From the NCBI GenBank assembly GCA_949825045.1, contig OX463829.1, forward strand, positions 24,894,715 to 24,958,714: a DNA stretch of 64,000 nucleotides, given 5' to 3'. This stretch comes from Argyresthia goedartella (Eukaryota; Arthropoda; Insecta; Lepidoptera; Argyresthiidae). The translations under genes and the position numbers were made by a program. Below the pieces are notes generated by a model that was given only the letters and a program-made list of their open reading frames with translations, made no database searches and was not told the DNA's origin. This document shows positions 57,944-64,000 of the stretch, in pieces; the stretch's first letter is position 1; the number at the start of each line of letters is the position of its first letter.

Positions 57944-58175
57944 TATTGCTGCTTTGCCCACACGATAATTGGCTTTTACGAGTAGATCATCCCAAAACTC
58001 ACCCACTGATTGCTCTGCAAAACGACTCTTGAGACTGCCTTTGCTCATCGAGATTTCTATTAATTCCTCTTGATCAGAGATGGATTGCTGGGTCGGTGAA
58101 CTTTGCAAAAGAGTTGTGTGTACCCAGTTCCATTGCGGCAATTTCTCTTGGAAAAAACAGCTTTTTTAAGTGGCA
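57944..58175 (-). pseudogene. hAT/GTF2IRD2-like transposase fragment
   Basis: The minus strand reads FFQEKLPQWNWVHTTLLQSS, then QEELIEISMSKGSLKSRFAE, QSVGEFWDDLLVKANYRVGK and AAI, then a stop. The W-V..P, D..L-x-E-I..S-L-K..F, FW and Y-x-V-x-K-A-x arrangement matches the stretch just before the hAT dimerisation motif in ZBED/GTF2IRD2-like proteins. No other part is present. Confidence 0.45.
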
Positions 58176-59480
58176 TTTTATGGCTAATTTAACATTTTCA
58201 TTCACTAAAGAAAAATAGATTCCAAAAAAAATTAATTATTCGGAATCGAATCATACTTCTTTACATTAATCAATCCAAGATATCTCTTTACCAATATTTA
58301 AAAAAAATCTTGTGTTTATGCTACGGGCATTGATTAAGTTGACAGATAAAGCATTTTTAAGTGTATAGTGGTTAAGCTGGCGTAACTATTAGCCAGGCGG
58401 CGACGAGTGAGCGATACGCGGGAGGTGCGGGATCGGTGCATTCACACCACACTCAATCGGTGCATTTACCGGAGATCGATGATTAAACATCTTGATCGCG
58501 AGCATTTAGAATTATATTTCGGCAAAATGGTCGGTCGCGTACCTAATTGTTTTTCTCTGATTAAATTAGGTCAAGTCATTCGCAAACACGATACGAATGC
58601 ACAATGCGTGCCTCTGGGGGTACGCGTAACGCTTATTGGGAAACACTGGACTGTCAACGAATGATTCTAGATGGAAAAGTCAAAAGCAGAAACTTTGACT
58701 TCTGAACTTTGTTTGGACTAGTAAGGGGACAAACCGGACGAAAATAGCCCTAGGGAGGGCACAAATAAGGTACCGTTTTTTGCTTACATCTCGAAACTGC
58801 GCGTTATTGGAAATTTGTTTAATGCAGGTATTATATATAATACCTAGGCATTATATACAATACCTGGGACGTTCAGGCAATATATGAAATATTATTAATA
58901 TAAATGACCATTACATACTCTACTTAGGTAATATATACAAAGCCCAGGGATTATATAGTATTACTTGGCCACCGGCAATATGTAAAATAAATAGATTTTG
59001 GTAGAATATTAGGGTAAAACACTGCGGTAGCTTAGATGAAGGTTTGATGAAACCCCCTTTATCCTTGGTGTTAGGTTGAACATGTAAGAACAACAAAAAA
59101 TACTGAGTTTTAAGTATTTTTGTGTTTGATGGAATATTTAACAAGTGTAAAACATCAAAATTGCACATAATGTTATAAGCTTTGATGAACTACTACAACA
59201 AAATTTCCTATGATTCGTCGTTTCCGAGATGTTACCAAAAAACCTAGGGATCACCACATAGGGTTCAATACTTTGAGCGTTTTGTCTCCTAGCTGGTCCA
59301 AACGAAGTTCCAGGATCAAACTTTCCGCTTTCGACTTGTCCATCTAGACCCCACATGTGAGCACTTACTTACTAGACAACAATAGAAACATTACAACCAG
59401 ACACCGCATCCTCGTGTTTGTCTTTATTCTTCTGTGGCAGTCGCCGGCCACTCATTATTGACACTTCCCGCCTTGAGCCC
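58176..59480. other. Gene-free interval with palindromic repeats
   Basis: At 58824-58960 the 20-bp palindrome AGGTATTATATATAATACCT and several relatives occur. 59000-59110 carries the shared MITE core (GCGGTAGCTTAGATGAAGG). An 85-codon plus frame at 58407-58664 (REVRDRCIHTTLNRCIYRRS, FGKMVGRVPNCFSLIKLGQV) has no recognised domain; whether it is real is unknown. Confidence 0.35.
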
Positions 59481-59490
59481 TGCAACCATC

Positions 59491-59668
59491 ATAAAAAGGC
59501 AGGACACAAACGCAGAGACCTAGTTACACTGGGCGTGTGGCTAACACCATAACATGTAGTGATCACGCACGTTGAAGACGTGTTGAGTTGAAGTCTTGTT
59601 ACATTCAATAACTTGGGTATTGTCAAGATATCAGCACATCATGTAAACTGAGCCTTGGTGTGAACGAG
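59491..59668 (+). promoter_or_regulatory. Possible promoter and non-coding first exon of the tetraspan gene
   Basis: ATAAAAAGGC at 59491 could be a TATA box. A plausible donor GAG|GTACAAG lies at 59666-59669, 206 bp before the acceptor of the first coding exon. This is inference from signal sequences only; the true first exon may be elsewhere. Confidence 0.2.
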
Positions 59669-59874
59669 GTACAAGTTAAAATTGCATTGAAATGAATAGG
59701 TACGCTCGACAGTGCCTATCATCTTAGTTCTATAAAATATTTTGTGGTGTGTATTTCTAACATTAAAACTCTTTAATCTAAATTTTCTGTGGATCCCTAC
59801 CTATCCACTGAAACCACAACATTGAAAGTTTGGCCCACTCAATTCTAATGTAAATTACTTATTGTTTGTTTCAG

Positions 59875-62800
59875 ATTGCGAATGGAAGCAAAATGACAAG
59901 AAAGTTCCTCCTTTGTTTCCCACTGAGGGTGGGGAACATTGTCTTCGGATACACCGTTATAGTAAGCAGGATTTAAATTTTATTAGAAGTTACACAACAA
60001 CCCGTTCTCAGACCCCGTTGCCAAGTTGCATCCGCTAAATTAACATTCGCTACCTACGAAAATGTATGCGCTTTGACGGTTGGCGCGCAAAGTCACGTGA
60101 TACTTTACGTTGACAAACGCCAAATCGCATATATTTTCTTAGCGGCCTAGCGACTGATCATAAGTTAGCGAATGCATCTTGACTTGGGGGAAAGGTTGTT
60201 TAGCAAAAAGGGTTGATGACGCCTCCGCCTAAAGTTTAGCTTATTACGCGGGACGTGGTTTTGTAGCTATATAATTTTGTCAGGCGCTCGACAGATTGAG
60301 CTTGTCTTCCCCATACTTGAGTACCAACCCACAATTTGTTAATTCCAGGTGATTGCAATAGCAGTGATGATCTACAACTTATACTGCTTGACAGTCACAC
60401 TCCTGCCTGAGGTAGACGAGGTTCCTGACACCAAATTCAAGAACTGGAAGCACCTTGAAGAGTTGTTTGGTGCCGACAAAGACTCTCTAGTGCTGATGGT
60501 CACCTTGATATACTACTTCTCGTATGTTGTAATTGGGTTCCTGTTGATGGTCTTTGGCGCACTGTTCATCTGTGGGGCACATAAGGTGAGCATAAGGCGC
60601 ATAAGGTTAGACTAGTAGAAAGCAAAGCTTTGTAAGGGCCTTTATCAAAAACAAAAACCTACTATGAAAAAACAACTCTTAATAAGCATTAAATTCCACT
60701 TATAATAGAATACTCATAATTTACTAAATTGAAGGAATAATTTCACTTCCCAGTTCAGAGTTCGGTTTCCTTACAGATGCTTCACTAGTAATTTCACCAG
60801 ATGGCGTTAGTTGTAGGTTCTATAGCATCACAGTGTAACTTTTTTGGGTTTATTTAGAAAATAAGATTTCATTGGTATTCGCGGAAACTTACCATGTACT
60901 TAAATAACAATGTTAACGCTGAAACTTATACAGGGTTTAACAAAAAGGTATTTTTCACTTCTCCTTACAAACCAGCTGACTGCCCGGCCCAATATGTATG
61001 AATGTACTATGAATGTATGGAGAAATAAAGTTGCCGTTAAAATCAAGTTATACATTATTTTTATACTAGAAATAAGAATAAACTATCAGCTACTCTAGTA
61101 GACTTCACAACATTTCCAATTTCTTCATCGGCCAATGTATACGCATTTAAAATAAGGTCCCCGGTACTATTCAAAGATTACCGACACATACATTCAAAAC
61201 GTTTATTGAAAGTAAATTATGTGTGGGGCCAGAAGCAATGTATGTGCTTGTATGTAAATGTAAATGTTATATAATTATTATTCGTCTGTGGGTAGATCAA
61301 AACATGGCCCGCGATTTTGTACCTTATTGCTTGGTAATAAAGTTCGAACACTATGAAAAATAATCAATCATCTGTTGATCGCCCCACAGCGAGCGGATGA
61401 ATGGTACCAAACTATGTACCTAAAGATTACGCCAAATACATATTTATAGGGATTTATTTAACTAGTGTACTATTGTTAACCAATATATAATATTTGTTGC
61501 CTTTTTTAATATGTTTTAGTATTATGCGGTTATAGGCAATCCACGTCGGCATAGGAATGTGTGTCAATTAAGCGCGCAGTCAAAAGAAATTATCAGTATT
61601 TAAAGTCCCAGTTTAAGTGCTTATTGGTCGTAAAATATACCTGTGCTCTTTATTGAAGCACAAAAATAATTAGTTAATACTTCGTGCTGGGTGGGGTTCT
61701 ACATATTTCCAGTTTGATAGGACGCACTTTTCTCATGCTCGTAGTCTAGACTTCTTTATTTATGACGGCATCAGAAAAGAAAAATAGTCAACTAACTCTA
61801 AATACACCACATTATATCAAAAGGTAATTTTCGAAGCGTAAATTCCTCTTACTTTTACCCGAAGAAGACGTAGCAAACAAAAGCCCAATGGCTTTTGTTT
61901 GCCATTATAAGCTCATATACACTAGCCCATAACATGGAATTTGCCCCACTTGTCCCTTGTTATAAAATGTTGCGAGGCATGTTTCGGGTAACTGTGCAAC
62001 GTTGCAGCGACTTTTTAACTCCCGACGAAAAAGAGGGGTGTTATAAGTTTGACGCTTCTGTCTGTGTATCTGTGTGTGGCACTCTAGCGCTCACACGGGT
62101 GGACGGATTTTAATGCAGTTTTCTGTAAATATTAGTAGATCTCCCTGCGATGGATCTTAGCTATATTTTATTAAAATCAGATTTGTGGTTCGTAAATTAA
62201 CAGCTTAACAAGAAAACAAGTCAGTTAATTTTAGACTTAAGGTTTCGTTTGCTGTATCGATGGTGTTTTATTTTTAATTGACCGAGCGACGGAAGCATCT
62301 CTCTTTGGTCAGAAGATCCAGACATACGAAAGCTTTTCAGCTTGGGCAAAAATGCTTTCGTATATCCGGATTTCTGTCCGGATTTCTGTACGGATTTCGT
62401 CCCGTCTTTCCGGCCGTTCTCTTCTACAAGTCGCATTTCTTAACCGATTCTCGTGAAATGTTGAGAGCATGCACGATAACTGTATAGGATTTTTGTCGAT
62501 TCGGTTTTTGGATTTTTTCAAAATGGCGGAGATATGGGGTTGAACACGTAAAAAAACTCATACAGCCCAAACGGCTTGATAGATTTTAACAAATTAGGCA
62601 TTGTTGGATTCGTAGATACCGTGAAATTGACATGTGGCTTTATAATTTTAATTAATATTCAATAAGTTGTATTTTAGATCGCAAAATGTACAAAGTAATT
62701 TGTGGGGCTCTTTTCAAACTCCATGTACTTACCCAAGTGCATTCATAAGTTTGTACGTGGGTGGTATCGAACGAAAATGCTATCGGGTTATTTGTTGTTT

Positions 62801-63081
62801 AGAATCCACTTGTTCATCCGATAAACTTCAGTATTAATAAAATAATGAAAAAAACACTTTCCTGTATCGCTCGCGAGGTCTACAGCTCACAGAGCCATAA
62901 GTTTATAACTAAGTCCCTAGAGTATCTGAACCTTATTTCCCATCCTTGCAGGCGAGTCACTGTCTCGTGACAACCTTCTTCGTGTACAGCTTCTTCCACC
63001 TCTTCCTCACCATCGGGCTGTTGGTCTGGGAAGCAACGTCGGGCGGATACATTCAGCTCGGCCTGATCGTGCTGGCAGATG
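59875..63081 (+). CDS. Insect tetraspan membrane protein, first three coding exons (gene continues to the right)
   Basis: Exons 59875-59961 (ATG at 59893), 60349-60585 and 62952-63081. Acceptors TTTCAG, TTCCAG and TTGCAG; donors GTAAGC, GTGAGC and GTGAGT; phases 0, 0 and 1. The 145 complete codons give a short cytoplasmic start (MTRKFLLCFPLR), TM1 (NIVFGYTVIVIAIAVMIYNL), an acidic loop (LLPEVDEVPDTKFKNWKHLE), TM2 (LVLMVTLIYYFSYVVIGFLL), TM3 (CLVTTFFVYSFFHLFLTIGL) and the start of TM4 (YIQLGLIVLAD). The arrangement and CFPLRxG start resemble the DUF4728/LAPTM-like small insect membrane proteins; function unknown. The frame upstream of ATG 59893 is open to the splice site, so an earlier start cannot be excluded, but the family usually begins just before CxxPLR. 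The last exon(s) lie beyond 64000. Confidence 0.75.
60586..62951 (+). other. Intron 2 of the tetraspan gene, with old repeats
   Basis: Contains a perfect hairpin GCAAACAAAAGCC/GGCTTTTGTTTGC at 61874-61903, old repeat sequence (ACTCCCGACGAAAAAGAGGG at 62020), a short run of CGGATTTCTGTC-like units at 62369-62398, and a partial lepidopteran repeat at 62680-62780 (CATTCATAAGTTTGTACGTG). No further exon recognised. Confidence 0.4.
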
Positions 63082-63090
63082 GTGAGTATG

Positions 63091-63480
63091 CAGGCTGTGG
63101 GACGCACTTCCCTGCGCTATTAGGGATACTCCATCCATTTTTATTTTCAAGAAAAGATTGAAACTGCATCTCCTTTCTCTTGCGTGTTAAGTTAAAGTAT
63201 GTAAGTATTATGTTAATATATAATATATATATTGTACCTCGATATATGTATGTACTAAAATGTATTATATGACTTTTATTACACTTAAATTATATTGTAT
63301 TAGTTAGTAGTTATTTAATTTATCGTGCACTAGACTGCTCTTCCTAGCAATAAATAGACTTTCCTGTCCTGCCTAGGTTTGCTGGAAGAAATCTCCATTT
63401 AGAGACAAGCTCGTCTTTGCGCATAAGTGTTCATTTGTTGGTACTCATCATTTACCGTGCAATAAAGTATATTCAGTAAG
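63091..63480 (+). repeat. LINE 3' end fragment just inside intron 3
   Basis: Starts at GCTGTGGGACGCACTTCCCT (RT C-terminus LWDALPCAI-like, through FIFKKRLKLH) and continues in the 3' UTR with CCTGTCCTGCCTAGGTTTGC, as at 25619, to AATAAAGTATATTCAG. Same family as the LINE at 24236-37607. It begins about 10 bp after the exon 3 donor. Confidence 0.75.
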
Positions 63481-63862
63481 TATTACAGTCCCAAACATCT
63501 CTACAGCTTGACCAGAATATCGCAGGCTTCTGTAATATAATATTCGCAGTCTAGGACACTTTTCACAAGTGTGAGAGAATTTCCCTAAATCGTATTAGGC
63601 AAGCTTGGACACTTTTCCGATGTGAGGAGCTCGCCGGCATTTACATCAACTATACAGTTGGACATTAAGACAAGCTAGGACACTTTGGAGGAGGAGGGCG
63701 AACGCAGTGAGCTTTAGTGAGATTTAGGGAATTCTCACACATCTGAAAATGTGCTCTAGACTTTCCAATACCATACTACTGAGCCTGCGATATGCTTGTG
63801 AGGGGCTGGTCAATTAGTAGGATAGATAAAATTATATCGATGCATACATTCTTGGTTTTTTA

Positions 63863-64000
63863 GGGTTCCGTACCTGAAGGGTGCCAAACGGGACCCTAGT
63901 AGCACACTACACATTTTACCCGTGCATTCAACATTCAACATTTATAATTTAATAATTGAATTTGTTTTTTAGGGTTCCGTACCCGAAGGGTTCCAAACGG
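63863..64000 (+). repeat. Two starts of the lepidopteran interspersed repeat
   Basis: TTAGGGTTCCGTACCTGAAG..GGGACCCTAGTAGCAC at 63868-63907 is a short, cut copy. AGGGTTCCGTACCCGAAGGG at 63971 begins another copy that runs off the window. Confidence 0.7.

Noticed and set aside
59893..63081. LINE- or transposon-derived origin of the tetraspan exons
   Set aside because: Clean splice sites, multiple membrane segments and no TE motif; it reads as a host gene.

Overview
This is a transposon-dominated window of an insect genome, almost certainly a moth or butterfly. I infer this from the AT-rich background, spliceosomal introns, lepidopteran-type tRNA-derived SINEs, the interspersed repeat that begins GGGTTCCGTACCCGAAGGG, and an RTE LINE 3' end (CCACTGCTGGACATAGGCC) typical of Lepidoptera. 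Only one convincing host gene is visible: three coding exons of a small tetraspan membrane protein near the right edge (59.9-63.1 kb).

Layout. 0-11.2 kb holds three LINEs. A CR1-group element (+) ends tail-to-tail against a second CR1-group element (-). The second is split at 4.8-7.77 kb by an RTE-like LINE (+), and its reverse transcriptase core is missing at that point. 11.8-12.2 kb carries a fragment of an uncharacterised protein family. 12.83-21.41 kb contains two head-to-tail PIF/Harbinger elements. The left copy is a deletion derivative. The right copy encodes a 381-aa DDE transposase (5 exons, minus strand) and a 284-aa Myb/SANT-like partner (6 exons, plus strand); both read through without a lesion in my splice models.

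23.55-40.80 kb is a Russian doll. A decayed Tc1 element is split by a 5'-truncated LINE. That LINE is split in its 3' UTR by a BEL/Pao retrotransposon (546-bp LTRs, TSD CACAG). The BEL is split in its integrase region by a Ty1/copia element (168-bp LTRs, TSD GAACG). The Copia is split in its integrase by an apparently intact DD35E Tc1-like transposon (TSD TA), which carries a small MITE. The outer Tc1 remnant also received an IS630/Tc1-type element with DD82E spacing (37.68-39.94 kb).

40.8-59 kb is gene-poor and filled with MITEs, a foldback element, SINEs, several copies of the unclassified lepidopteran repeat and small LINE and hAT fragments. The host gene follows; its introns also hold repeats, including a LINE 3' fragment about 10 bp downstream of a splice donor.

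Most retrotransposon frames are broken by one or a few lesions, which fits fairly recent copies. The best candidates for living systems are the right-hand Harbinger (transposase plus Myb partner) and the DD35E Tc1 element, which has tRNA-like modules placed symmetrically inside both ends.
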